From positions 2,332,501-2,396,500 of the forward strand of contig NZ_CP024311.1 of assembly GCF_002944315.1 (NCBI RefSeq): a DNA stretch of 64,000 bases, written 5' to 3'. Each line of letters opens with the position of its first letter. The stretch's first letter is position 1. Below, one piece after another: positions 1-7,572 of the stretch. Below the pieces are notes generated by a model. It saw only the letters and a program-made list of their open reading frames with translations, did no database searches and had not been told where the DNA came from. The translations under genes and the position numbers were made by a program. The stretch comes from Rhizobium sp. NXC24. GTDB taxonomy: Bacteria > Pseudomonadota > Alphaproteobacteria > Rhizobiales > Rhizobiaceae.

Positions 1-403
1 GATAGCCGTGCCATAGGCCATAGTCCGGATGGATCAGGATGCCGAGCGGCGATGCCTTCAAACCTTCCGCCTGCATTGCCCATCGCTGAAAGGGCTGCCA
101 CGGCGGATCGGAGGGGAAATAGGCTGTCGCCTCGAATGCTGCGGCGATAGGCCGTATGACTGCCTTCGACCACTCGTCCAGCGGATCGTTGCGGTCGGCA
201 CTTTCGGACGATTGCCGCCACCGGGAAAACGGCTCCCAGATCGAGCCGCCGATATTGCCGAGCAGGATCACGCTCCTCGCCGGCATCCCATCGGCTAGTA
301 GCGGCCCCTCACCTTCGCCGAAGGTAACCGTCCCGCGAACAAAAACTCCGTGCGGAGCAAGCGCCGCACGGAGTTCATCAACCATGACGGAGCCGCCGCT
401 CAT
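1..403 (-). CDS. Ferredoxin-like / 4Fe-4S-associated hypothetical protein, partial at left edge
   Basis: This reading frame on the minus strand starts at ATG 403-401 and stays open to the left edge, so the C terminus is missing. About 134 residues are visible. They include a stretch reading LGNIGGSIWEPF near residue 48 and SPLGILIHPDYGLWHGY at the edge. That pattern resembles proteins often annotated as ferredoxin or QueG-like in alphaproteobacteria, from memory of the family; the cysteine-rich part would lie beyond the window. An AAGGGG sequence sits just upstream of the start, and a second ATG lies six codons in. The gene points the same way as the downstream methyltransferase gene and ends the chromosome segment seen here. 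Function is not established. Confidence 0.6.
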   Translation of the reverse strand, partial: MSGGSVMVDELRAALAPHGVFVRGTVTFGEGEGPLLADGMPARSVILLGNIGGSIWEPFSRWRQSSESADRNDPLDEWSKAVIRPIAAAFEATAYFPSDPPWQPFQRWAMQAEGLKASPLGILIHPDYGLWHGY

Positions 404-504
404 CGCGGCCCCTTATATTGATAGTGCGGCCGCCAGACCTCTTTCTGAATCAGATCGGCGACGCGTACCGCGCCGCCTTGCTCCCTGGCGGCCTCGGGCT
501 CTCT

Positions 505-2085
505 TCAGGTGAAAGCGTCCGGCATCGAATCCTTACGCTTCTGGATGTAGGCCAGCAGCGCCTCATCGATCGCAGGATCCAGCGGCGGTGCTTCGTAGTG
601 GTCGAGCCAGGAGCGGCAAAGCGCATTGGCACGTTCCTCGACGCGCTTCTGGCCCTCAATTTCCCACTGCTCGAAGGAGTTATTGTCAGCCAGTGCCGAA
701 CGGTAGAAGGCCGTCTGGAAATTGGCCTGCGTATGGCCGCAGCCGAGATAGTGGCTGCCGGGACCGACTTCGCGGATCGCATCCAGCGCCTGGCCATTTT
801 CCGAAAGATCGACGCCCTCGGCCATTTTCTGCATCATGCCGAGCTGGTCCTGGTCGATCATGAACTTCTCGTAGGACGAGACGAGGCCGCCTTCGAGCCA
901 GCCGGCGGCATGCAGCACGAAATTCGTGCCGGCAAGCAGCGTCATGTTCAGCGTGTTGGCCGATTCATGCGCCGCCTGCGCATCCGGCACCTTGGAGGCG
1001 CAGAGCGAACCGCCGGTACGGAACGGCAGGCCGAGACGGCGGGCAAGCTGGGCCGAACCGTAGGAAACCAGCGATGGTTCCGGCGTGCCGAAGGTCGGCG
1101 CGCCCGACTGCATGGAGATGGACGCAGCGAAGGTGCCGTAGAGCACCGGCGATCCCTTGCGGATCAACTGCGTGAAGGAAGCGCCGGCCAGAACTTCGGC
1201 CAGGATCTGCGTCAGCGTACCGGCAACCGTCACCGGGCTCATCGCTCCGGAGAGGATGAAGGGCGAAACGACAGAAGCCTGGTTGTGGCGCGCATAGACC
1301 TTCAATGCGCCGAGCATGGTCTCGTCGAACACCATCGGTGAGTTCGCGTTGATCAGGTTCAGCGTGACGCAATTGTTTTCGACGAAATCATCGCCGAAGA
1401 CGATCTTCGCCATGGCGACTGTGTCTTCGGCGCGTTCCGGCGCAGTGACCGAGCCCATGAACGGCTTGTCGGAATATTTGATATGGCTGTAGACCATATC
1501 GAGATGGCGCTTGTTGACGGGAATGTCGACCGGCTCGCAGACCGTGCCGCCCGACGAATGGATCGACGGCGCCATATAGGCGAGCTTCACGAAATTGCGA
1601 AAATCCTCGATCGTCGCGTAACGGCGATTGCCTTCGAGATCGCGGACGAACGGCGGGCCATAGACCGGCGCGAAGATCGTCCCCTTGCCGCCGACATGGG
1701 CGTTGCGGGCGCTGTTGCGCGCATTCCAGGTGAATTCCTTCGGCGCGGTCTTCAAGAGTTCGCGGCAAAGCCCCTTCGGGAAATGGACCCGCTGCCCCTT
1801 GACGTCGGCGCCGGCTTCCTTCCAGAGCGCCAGCGCTTCCGCATCGTCGCGAAACTCGATGCCGATTTCCTCGAGCACCTTATCGGCATTGCGCTCGATA
1901 AGCTGCAGGCCCTCTTCGTCCAATACTTCGTAGACGCCGATCTTGCGGGTAATATATGGAAGCGACGGACCTGGCCCGCCGCCGCTGCGCGATGCGCGCC
2001 GCGCGGCCGCACCCCTGCCCTCGCCGCGCGAACGCCGTCCGCCACCATCGCCGCCTGCGGCCGGTTGCTCAATCATATCGTCCAT
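505..2085 (-). CDS. Trimethylamine methyltransferase (MttB) family protein, non-pyrrolysine type
   Basis: The 526-residue product matches the MttB superfamily along its length, with characteristic segments such as KIGVYEVLDEEGLQLIE near residue 50 and GTPEPSLVSYGSAQLARRLG in the middle. MttB enzymes demethylate a quaternary or tertiary amine and pass the methyl group to a corrinoid protein. The frame has no internal TAG, so this is a member without pyrrolysine; such members include glycine betaine and proline betaine methyltransferases, and the substrate cannot be read from sequence. The first 45 residues are rich in glycine and arginine. It is divergent from the corrinoid-protein gene at 2339 across a 253-bp shared promoter region, and the other pathway steps lie just beyond. 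Confidence 0.9.
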   Translation of the reverse strand: MDDMIEQPAAGGDGGGRRSRGEGRGAAARRASRSGGGPGPSLPYITRKIGVYEVLDEEGLQLIERNADKVLEEIGIEFRDDAEALALWKEAGADVKGQRVHFPKGLCRELLKTAPKEFTWNARNSARNAHVGGKGTIFAPVYGPPFVRDLEGNRRYATIEDFRNFVKLAYMAPSIHSSGGTVCEPVDIPVNKRHLDMVYSHIKYSDKPFMGSVTAPERAEDTVAMAKIVFGDDFVENNCVTLNLINANSPMVFDETMLGALKVYARHNQASVVSPFILSGAMSPVTVAGTLTQILAEVLAGASFTQLIRKGSPVLYGTFAASISMQSGAPTFGTPEPSLVSYGSAQLARRLGLPFRTGGSLCASKVPDAQAAHESANTLNMTLLAGTNFVLHAAGWLEGGLVSSYEKFMIDQDQLGMMQKMAEGVDLSENGQALDAIREVGPGSHYLGCGHTQANFQTAFYRSALADNNSFEQWEIEGQKRVEERANALCRSWLDHYEAPPLDPAIDEALLAYIQKRKDSMPDAFT

Positions 2086-2338
2086 GATGCTTCCTCACTC
2101 TTGCGCATGAATGCGTCTGTACATTGCCCCATGCTACCCGATTCCGTCGCACGGACATTCCTTTATGCGCCAGCGACTAGCATAGGACAGACATGGGTGG
2201 GGCGAAATTGCTTCATGTCCATCCGTCGCGATTTATCTGCACTACGTCGCTTTCGAAAAGGGTTTTGTTAGGCTTCGGGTCTATCGGTAATGATAGCAGT
2301 GTTTTATACAAACCCCTGATGCATCGCACGAAAACGGG

Positions 2339-3049
2339 ATGGAGCGCATGTCTGACGATGAAATCATTCTCGCGGAACTTTCGGACGAGGAACTCGTGCA
2401 GCAGATGCACGATGACCTCTATGACGGACTGAAGGAGGAAATCGAGGAAGCGACCAATATCCTCCTCGAACGTGGCTGGACGCCTTACGATATCCTGACC
2501 CAGGCGCTTGTCGAAGGCATGCGCATCGTCGGCATCGACTTTCGCGATGGCATTCTCTTCGTTCCCGAAGTGCTGCTTTCCGCCAATGCGATGAAGGCCG
2601 GCATGTCGATCCTGCGGCCGCTGCTGGCCGAGACCGGTGCGCCGAAGCTCGGCAAGATGGTGATCGGCACCGTCAAGGGCGACATTCACGATATCGGCAA
2701 GAACCTCGTCGGCATGATGATGGAAGGCGCTGGTTTCGATGTCATCGACCTCGGCATCAACAATCCGGTCGAAAACTATCTCGACGCCATCGAGCGTGAA
2801 CAGCCTGATATTCTTGGCATGTCGGCGCTGCTGACGACGACGATGCCCTACATGAAGGTTGTCATCGACACGCTCAAGGAAAAGGGCATGCGGGACGATT
2901 ACGTGGTCCTCGTCGGCGGTGCGCCGTTGAACGAAGAGTTCGGCAAGGCGGTCGGTGCCGATGCCTACTGCCGTGACGCGGCCGTCGCGGTCGAAACCGC
3001 CAAGGACTTTATGAAGCGCAAGCACAACAGCCACGCTGCCAGCGCCTAA
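2339..3049 (+). CDS. Corrinoid (B12-binding) methyl carrier protein
   Basis: The product has the two-part layout of MtaC/MtbC-type corrinoid proteins: an N-terminal helical cap (roughly residues 10-95) and a Rossmann B12-binding domain. The cobalt-ligand motif DIHDIG is at residues 115-120 with His117 as lower ligand, followed by SALLTTT and VLVGGAPL for the nucleotide tail. It should shuttle the methyl group between the MttB-family enzyme and the tetrahydrofolate methyltransferase encoded at 6251. ATG codons at 2339 and 2348 are both possible; the second gives the MSDDE start that is usual for relatives. The protein is acidic, unlike the arginine-rich tails of its likely partners. Confidence 0.92.
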   Translation: MERMSDDEIILAELSDEELVQQMHDDLYDGLKEEIEEATNILLERGWTPYDILTQALVEGMRIVGIDFRDGILFVPEVLLSANAMKAGMSILRPLLAETGAPKLGKMVIGTVKGDIHDIGKNLVGMMMEGAGFDVIDLGINNPVENYLDAIEREQPDILGMSALLTTTMPYMKVVIDTLKEKGMRDDYVVLVGGAPLNEEFGKAVGADAYCRDAAVAVETAKDFMKRKHNSHAASA

Positions 3050-3115
3050 TCACGACGAATGTCAAGGCGGCGGCATCCACAGGGTTGCCGCCGGCCGATC
3101 GGCACACCAAATCAG

Positions 3116-3274
3116 TTATTGAGCCGCCTTTTTGACCTTATGGCCGGCATCCTGGGTCGCGTTGACGGCGTTGGCGCTATCTCTGCCCATGCCGCGAATT
3201 GTGTTGGCGCATGAAGCGAGTGCCATGAGGATCGCGCAGGCGGCGGCGATTTTGGTCAGTGTCGGTGTAGTCAT
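3116..3274 (-). CDS. Entericidin-like small lipoprotein
   Basis: The 52-residue product begins MTTPTLTKIAAACAILMALASC, a lipoprotein signal with the lipobox LASC, followed by a short charged segment with NTIRGMGRD and DAGHKVKKAA. This is the pattern of entericidin A/B family lipoproteins, small cell-envelope proteins of unclear role. The frame is open further upstream, but the ATG at 3274 puts the signal peptide at the N terminus and is preferred. It lies between the corrinoid-protein gene and the DUF1638 gene and is on the opposite strand, so it is probably a separate unit. Confidence 0.85.
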   Translation of the reverse strand: MTTPTLTKIAAACAILMALASCANTIRGMGRDSANAVNATQDAGHKVKKAAQ

Positions 3275-3294
3275 GATCGGAAGCCCTTTCGGAA

Positions 3295-3933
3295 ATGGAT
3301 ATTGATCGACAAAAGGCGGAGACAACGACTCCGCGAGATAAACGCACAATCGCGCAAAAGGTTCATGTGATCGCGTGCGGTGCAATCGCGCGCGAAATAT
3401 TGGCGATCGCCAGAATTAATAGCCTCGATCATATCGACCTGCACTGTCTTCCCGCCATCTATCACTCCTATCCACAGAAGATCGCGCCCGCGCTTAAAGA
3501 CGCGATTGCCAATGCCCGCTCGCGCGGCTTCGAGAAGATTTTTATTGGCTATGCCGATTGCGGCACGGGTGGCGATATCGACAGGATCTGCGAGCGCGAA
3601 GGTATCGAGCGCCTCTCCGGCCCGCACTGCTATTCCTTCTTCAGCGGCAACGACGCTTTTGCCGCCCGCGACGACGACATCACCTCGTTTTTCCTCACCG
3701 ATTTTTTGGCCCGCCAGTTCGAAGCCTTCGTCATCGTGCCCCTCGGCCTCGACCGGCACCCGGAGCTGAAGGAAATGTATTTCGGCAATTACCGGAAGGT
3801 CGTCTATCTCTCGCAGGAAGAGGATCCGGCGCTTCAGGAAAAGGCGAAGGCGGCGGCAGCCTATCTCGGCCTCGACTACGAATACCGCTTCACAGGCTAT
3901 GGCGATCTCGCCCGCGAATTGCTGGCGGTCTGA
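3295..3933 (+). CDS. DUF1638 domain protein
   Basis: The 212-residue product carries the DUF1638 signature: HVIACGAIAREIL near residue 25, LHCLPAIYHSYPQKI near 50, IGYADCGTGGDID near 85 and GPHCYSFFSG near 110. Conserved Cys and His residues suggest metal or corrinoid-related chemistry, but no activity is established for the family. DUF1638 genes recur beside MttB-family methyltransferases and corrinoid proteins in alphaproteobacteria and methylotrophic archaea, which fits its place in this one-carbon cluster. The start at 3295 has no strong ribosome site, and the start is therefore less sure than the gene. Confidence 0.85.
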   Translation: MDIDRQKAETTTPRDKRTIAQKVHVIACGAIAREILAIARINSLDHIDLHCLPAIYHSYPQKIAPALKDAIANARSRGFEKIFIGYADCGTGGDIDRICEREGIERLSGPHCYSFFSGNDAFAARDDDITSFFLTDFLARQFEAFVIVPLGLDRHPELKEMYFGNYRKVVYLSQEEDPALQEKAKAAAAYLGLDYEYRFTGYGDLARELLAV

Positions 3934-4161
3934 TTACGACATTGTTTTCAGCCTGCCCACTTGCGGCCGCCCCTGGACGCGGCCATGCTGAAAGCCCCGA
4001 ATTCCACCGAAAAACAAGACGATGTCACTTATAGGTGACTAGAGGTTGCGGTTGAGGAGGCGGTTTCGATACCGCGTCGTTTTTTGGCATGGGCCGCGTC
4101 GCCGCAAGCGCAGTCCCCAGACCGGCGGACGTGCATTCTTGTACAAAGAGGAGAATTTTGC

Positions 4162-4464
4162 ATGGCAGATCGCATTGTCGTCTACTGGCGGGACATTCCT
4201 GCCCAGGTCATCATCAAGAAAGGACGGCAAACGGCGAAGCGTGAATTGTCACTGCGCTTCACTGAAGCGATCGACATGTGCGCCATGCGCACCGGCGCCG
4301 CCGAGACCGACGATTATCTGGCCGAATGGCGCAAGGCCGATCCCGTGCCGGTTTCCGACGATCTGGAGGCAGAGGCAGACAGCGCCGCAAGCGAACTCGA
4401 AGCCGCCTATGATCGCGAGCGCCTGGTGGCATTGGTGAAGGCCGGAGGCCGTGACAATGGCTGA
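4162..4464 (+). CDS. Virulence-factor (PF13769-like) small protein
   Basis: The 100-residue product starts MADRIVVYWRDIPAQVIIKKG at an ATG preceded at eight bases by AAAGAGGAG, which decides this start over the upstream ones. It matches the small family named virulence factor in databases (from memory), with the conserved RQTAKRELSLRFTEAIDMCAMR segment. No biochemical role is known. It overlaps the next gene by eight bases and is always seen, in my recollection, with the methylenetetrahydrofolate reductase C-terminal domain gene, so it probably belongs to the methyl-transfer operon. The upstream 228 bp hold no other gene. Confidence 0.85.
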   Translation: MADRIVVYWRDIPAQVIIKKGRQTAKRELSLRFTEAIDMCAMRTGAAETDDYLAEWRKADPVPVSDDLEAEADSAASELEAAYDRERLVALVKAGGRDNG

Positions 4465-5035
4465 TGCTGTCCAGAAACCCGGCAATGCCGCAGCGGGTGC
4501 GAAGGCAGCCAGCGGCGCCTATACGCCATCAGGTGTTTCGCCGAACCGCCGCGCCCGTCGCAAATACACCGTCCGTCTCTGGGCCGTGCGTCATTCGCGC
4601 TTCCTCGAGTGGTTTTATCATCGCTTCGCCGACGCCTTCCTCCTGCTGCATCCGCTCTGGAAGGCGATCGGCTATGGGCGCGTCGAACGGCCGATCACCG
4701 TGATCGAGCGCAATGTGAAAGGTTTTCTCTTCGATTGCCGCATGTGCGGCCAATGCGCATTGTCGTCGACCGGCATGTCCTGTCCGATGAACTGTCCGAA
4801 GCAGTTGCGCAACGGACCTTGTGGCGGCGTGCGCGCCAATGGCAATTGCGAAGTCGAGCCCGACATGCCCTGCGTCTGGGTGCAGGCCTGGAACGGCTCG
4901 CGCAACATGGTCAATGGGGACGCGATCTTGAATGTGCAGAAGCCGGTGAACCAGTCGCTGCGCGAAACATCCTCGTGGCTGCGCGTGACGGCGGAAGCTG
5001 CGGCAGCGCGCGAAGCGACGAAGAAGGAAGCCTGA
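4457..5035 (+). CDS. Methylenetetrahydrofolate reductase C-terminal-domain protein
   Basis: The product has a positively charged N terminus followed by a cysteine-rich domain (residues ~90-145) with CRMCGQCALSSTGMSCPMNCPK and GPCGGV. This is the MTHFR C-terminal (DUF5981/PF12225-type) domain that in other bacteria is fused to or encoded next to a short methylenetetrahydrofolate reductase and supplies zinc or iron-sulfur binding. ATG 4457 has GGAGG eight bases upstream; an in-frame GTG at 4451 is the alternative. It is followed after three bases by the reductase gene, so the two are co-translated and very likely form a complex. Confidence 0.88.
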   Translation: MADAVQKPGNAAAGAKAASGAYTPSGVSPNRRARRKYTVRLWAVRHSRFLEWFYHRFADAFLLLHPLWKAIGYGRVERPITVIERNVKGFLFDCRMCGQCALSSTGMSCPMNCPKQLRNGPCGGVRANGNCEVEPDMPCVWVQAWNGSRNMVNGDAILNVQKPVNQSLRETSSWLRVTAEAAAAREATKKEA

Positions 5036-5038
5036 TCG

Positions 5039-6145
5039 ATGGCGCATATTGATGAAAATCCGCTTGGCGCGCATCTGCCGCTCGATCCCCTGCCCGGCCA
5101 TTCCTCGCTTGGGCGACTGGAGCGCGTGTTGCGTCGCGGCGAGTTCGCCGTCACGGCAGAGCTGAACCCGCCCGACAGCGCCAACCCCGAAGACGTCTAC
5201 GAACGCGCCTCGATCTTCGATGGCTGGGTGGACGGGATCAACGCGGTCGATGCCTCCGGCGCCAATTGCCACATGTCCTCGGTCGGCATCTGCGCGCTGC
5301 TGACGCGCATGGGCTATGCGCCGATCATGCAGATCGCCTGCCGCGACAAGAACCGCATCGCCATTCAAGGCGACGTGCTGGGCGCTGCCGCCATGGGCGT
5401 CTGCAACATCATGTGCCTGACCGGCGACGGCGTTCAGGCCGGCGACCAGCCGGGCGCCAAACCGGTTTTCGATCTCGACTGCATGTCGCTGCTCGAAACC
5501 GTGCGCATCATGCGCGACAACGCCAAGTTCCTCTCAGGCCGTAAGCTGACGTCTCCGCCGAAAGTCTTTCTCGGCGCAGCTATCAATCCCTTTGCGCCGC
5601 CCTACGACTTTCGGCCCTATCGCCTGGCGAAGAAAATCGAGGCCGGCGCGCAGTTTGTTCAAAGCCAGTATTGCTACGACGTGCCGATGTTCCGCGACTA
5701 TATGAAAAAGGTCAGGGATCTCGGTCTGGATGAGAAATGCTTCATCCTCGTCGGTGTCGGACCACTGGCTTCCGCCAAAACCGCGCGCTGGATGCGCTCG
5801 AACGTGCCGGGCGTGCATATTCCGGACGCCGTGATCAAGCGCCTCGAAGGTGCTCAGGATCAGAAGAAGGAAGGCAAGCAGCTCTGCATCGACATCATCA
5901 ACGAGGTGAAGGAGATCGTGGGCGTTTCCGGCATCCATGTCATGGCTTATCGCCAGGAAGAATATGTCGCCGAGATGGTACATGAATCGGGCGTCCTGAA
6001 AGGTCGCCAGCCCTGGAAGCACGAGGCAAGCCGCACCGATGACCTCGTCGCCGAGCGGCTGGAGCATATCCGCGGCGGCATGGAGGAGAACCAGCAGCAA
6101 ATGGCCGAAGCCGCCGCCCATCATCCGCCGCACCAGACGCATTGA
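5039..6145 (+). CDS. metF: Methylenetetrahydrofolate reductase
   Basis: The 368-residue protein is a TIM-barrel methylenetetrahydrofolate reductase of the MetF family, with EFAVTAELNPPDSANPEDV at the barrel start, a segment CNIMCLTGDGVQAGDQPGAK and GAQFVQSQYCYDV for folate and flavin binding. In this cluster it should oxidise methyl-tetrahydrofolate, formed from the corrinoid pathway, to methylene-tetrahydrofolate, rather than serve methionine synthesis. AAGGA lies upstream of ATG 5039. The symbol is used in the family sense; a separate housekeeping metF may exist elsewhere. The last 30 residues are a His/Gln-rich tail. Confidence 0.9.
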   Translation: MAHIDENPLGAHLPLDPLPGHSSLGRLERVLRRGEFAVTAELNPPDSANPEDVYERASIFDGWVDGINAVDASGANCHMSSVGICALLTRMGYAPIMQIACRDKNRIAIQGDVLGAAAMGVCNIMCLTGDGVQAGDQPGAKPVFDLDCMSLLETVRIMRDNAKFLSGRKLTSPPKVFLGAAINPFAPPYDFRPYRLAKKIEAGAQFVQSQYCYDVPMFRDYMKKVRDLGLDEKCFILVGVGPLASAKTARWMRSNVPGVHIPDAVIKRLEGAQDQKKEGKQLCIDIINEVKEIVGVSGIHVMAYRQEEYVAEMVHESGVLKGRQPWKHEASRTDDLVAERLEHIRGGMEENQQQMAEAAAHHPPHQTH

Positions 6146-6250
6146 ACGAGAATATTCGCAACAGGCCCGCGGAGGAGCCGGCCTGGCTTGTAACCGAAAT
6201 CATCGCACGATAGACCACCCCTATCGGGCCAACTGACCAAAGGATCAGAC

Positions 6251-7216
6251 ATGACGCGCACCATCGTTGCTTCAGCCACTCGCGAAATCATCATCGGTTT
6301 CGACCAACCCTTTTGCGTGATTGGCGAACGCATCAACCCGACGGGGCGCAAAAAGCTGGCCGCCGAGATGATCGAAGGCAATTTCGATACGGTCATCAAG
6401 GACGCGCTGGAACAGGTGGCCGCCGGCGCAACCATGCTGGACGTCAACGCTGGCGTCACCTCGGTCAACCCAAACGAGACCGAGCCGGGCCTGCTGGTGC
6501 AGACGCTGGAAATCGTCCAGGGCCTCGTCGACGTGCCGCTGTCGATCGACAGCTCGGTGACGGCCGCTATCGAGGCGGCGCTGAAGGTCGCCAAGGGCCG
6601 GCCGCTGGTCAACTCCGTCACCGGCGAGGAAGAGAAGCTCGAGGCCATCCTGCCGCTGGTGAAAAAGTACGACGTGCCCGTCGTCGCCATTTCCAATGAC
6701 GAGACCGGCATTTCCATGGACCCCGATGTTCGCTTCGCCGTCGCCAAGAAGATCGTCGAACGCGCCATGGATCACGGCATCAAGCCGCATGACATCGTCG
6801 TCGATCCGCTCGTCATGCCGATCGGTGCGCTGGGCGACGCCGGCCGTCAGGTCTTCGCGCTGCTACACCGCCTGCGCAACGAGCTGAAGGTCAACACCAC
6901 CTGCGGCCTCTCCAACATTTCCTTCGGCCTGCCGCACCGCCATGGCATCAACGCCGGCTTCATCCCGATGGTGATCGGTGCTGGCATGACCTCGGCGATC
7001 ATGAACCCGTGCCGCCCGCAGGAAATGGAAGCCGTGCGCGCCGCCAACGTGCTGAACGGCACCGACGCGAATTGCACCAACTGGATCATGACCTATCGCG
7101 ACTATAAGCCGGCAGAGGGTGGCGCGGCAGCAGCAGCCACGGCGGCGCCGGCAGCGGGCGGCGGTCGGCGTGGTGGACGCGCGGCCCGCGCTGGGGCAAG
7201 CGCAGCGAGGGAATAA
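6251..7216 (+). CDS. Methyltetrahydrofolate:corrinoid protein methyltransferase
   Basis: The product has the pterin-binding (DHPS-like) barrel of AcsE/MtgA/MetH-folate-domain enzymes: FCVIGERINPTGRKKLA near residue 23, MLDVNAGVTSVNPNET near 62, PLSIDSSV near 95 and LVNSVTGEEEKLE near 118. It should move the methyl group from the methylated corrinoid protein to tetrahydrofolate. The C terminus ends in an alanine- and arginine/glycine-rich tail of about 35 residues (GGGRRGGRAARAG), resembling tails on two other proteins of the cluster. It is the first of three tightly packed genes, with two bases to the next one. Confidence 0.9.
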   Translation: MTRTIVASATREIIIGFDQPFCVIGERINPTGRKKLAAEMIEGNFDTVIKDALEQVAAGATMLDVNAGVTSVNPNETEPGLLVQTLEIVQGLVDVPLSIDSSVTAAIEAALKVAKGRPLVNSVTGEEEKLEAILPLVKKYDVPVVAISNDETGISMDPDVRFAVAKKIVERAMDHGIKPHDIVVDPLVMPIGALGDAGRQVFALLHRLRNELKVNTTCGLSNISFGLPHRHGINAGFIPMVIGAGMTSAIMNPCRPQEMEAVRAANVLNGTDANCTNWIMTYRDYKPAEGGAAAAATAAPAAGGGRRGGRAARAGASAARE

Positions 7217-7218
7217 CG

Positions 7219-7569
7219 ATGTATCCGAGCAGCCGGCTTTCCAACGATCTTGCGACGTTGTGGCTCCAGGCGCCCATCGTAATTGCAATGCGCACGCAGC
7301 AAATATGGATGGCAGCGATGACCGGCGGTACTTTGAACACCGCGGAATTCAACCGGATGATCTCGGAAAAGATGATGGCGGCGGCGGAAAGCGCCGTCGC
7401 CGCCAACATAGCCATCACCCAACAGAGCGTCATGGCGATAACAGCAATGGCAAAGGGCGGCAGCGCCTCATCGCGTCGCGCTGCCGATGCGGTGGCCCAA
7501 GCCGCCGTCAAGCCTTACAGCGCGCGCGTTCGCTCGAACGTGCGCCGCCTCACCAGACAGAAAGACTGA
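7219..7569 (+). CDS. Small hydrophobic-helical hypothetical protein (phasin-like)
   Basis: The 116-residue product is almost entirely alpha-helical in composition, rich in Ala, Met, Gln and Ser, with a basic C terminus. It resembles small phasin-like proteins that accompany corrinoid methyltransferase clusters in Rhizobiales, but I do not recognise a named domain with certainty. It starts two bases after the methyltransferase and ends three bases before the reactivase gene, so it is a genuine part of the operon. A chaperone or scaffold role is only an inference. Confidence 0.7.
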   Translation: MYPSSRLSNDLATLWLQAPIVIAMRTQQIWMAAMTGGTLNTAEFNRMISEKMMAAAESAVAANIAITQQSVMAITAMAKGGSASSRRAADAVAQAAVKPYSARVRSNVRRLTRQKD

Positions 7570-7572
7570 TCC

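Noticed and set aside
505..2085. Pyrrolysine-containing MttB
   Set aside because: The frame has no in-frame TAG codon, and no pyrrolysine genes are visible.
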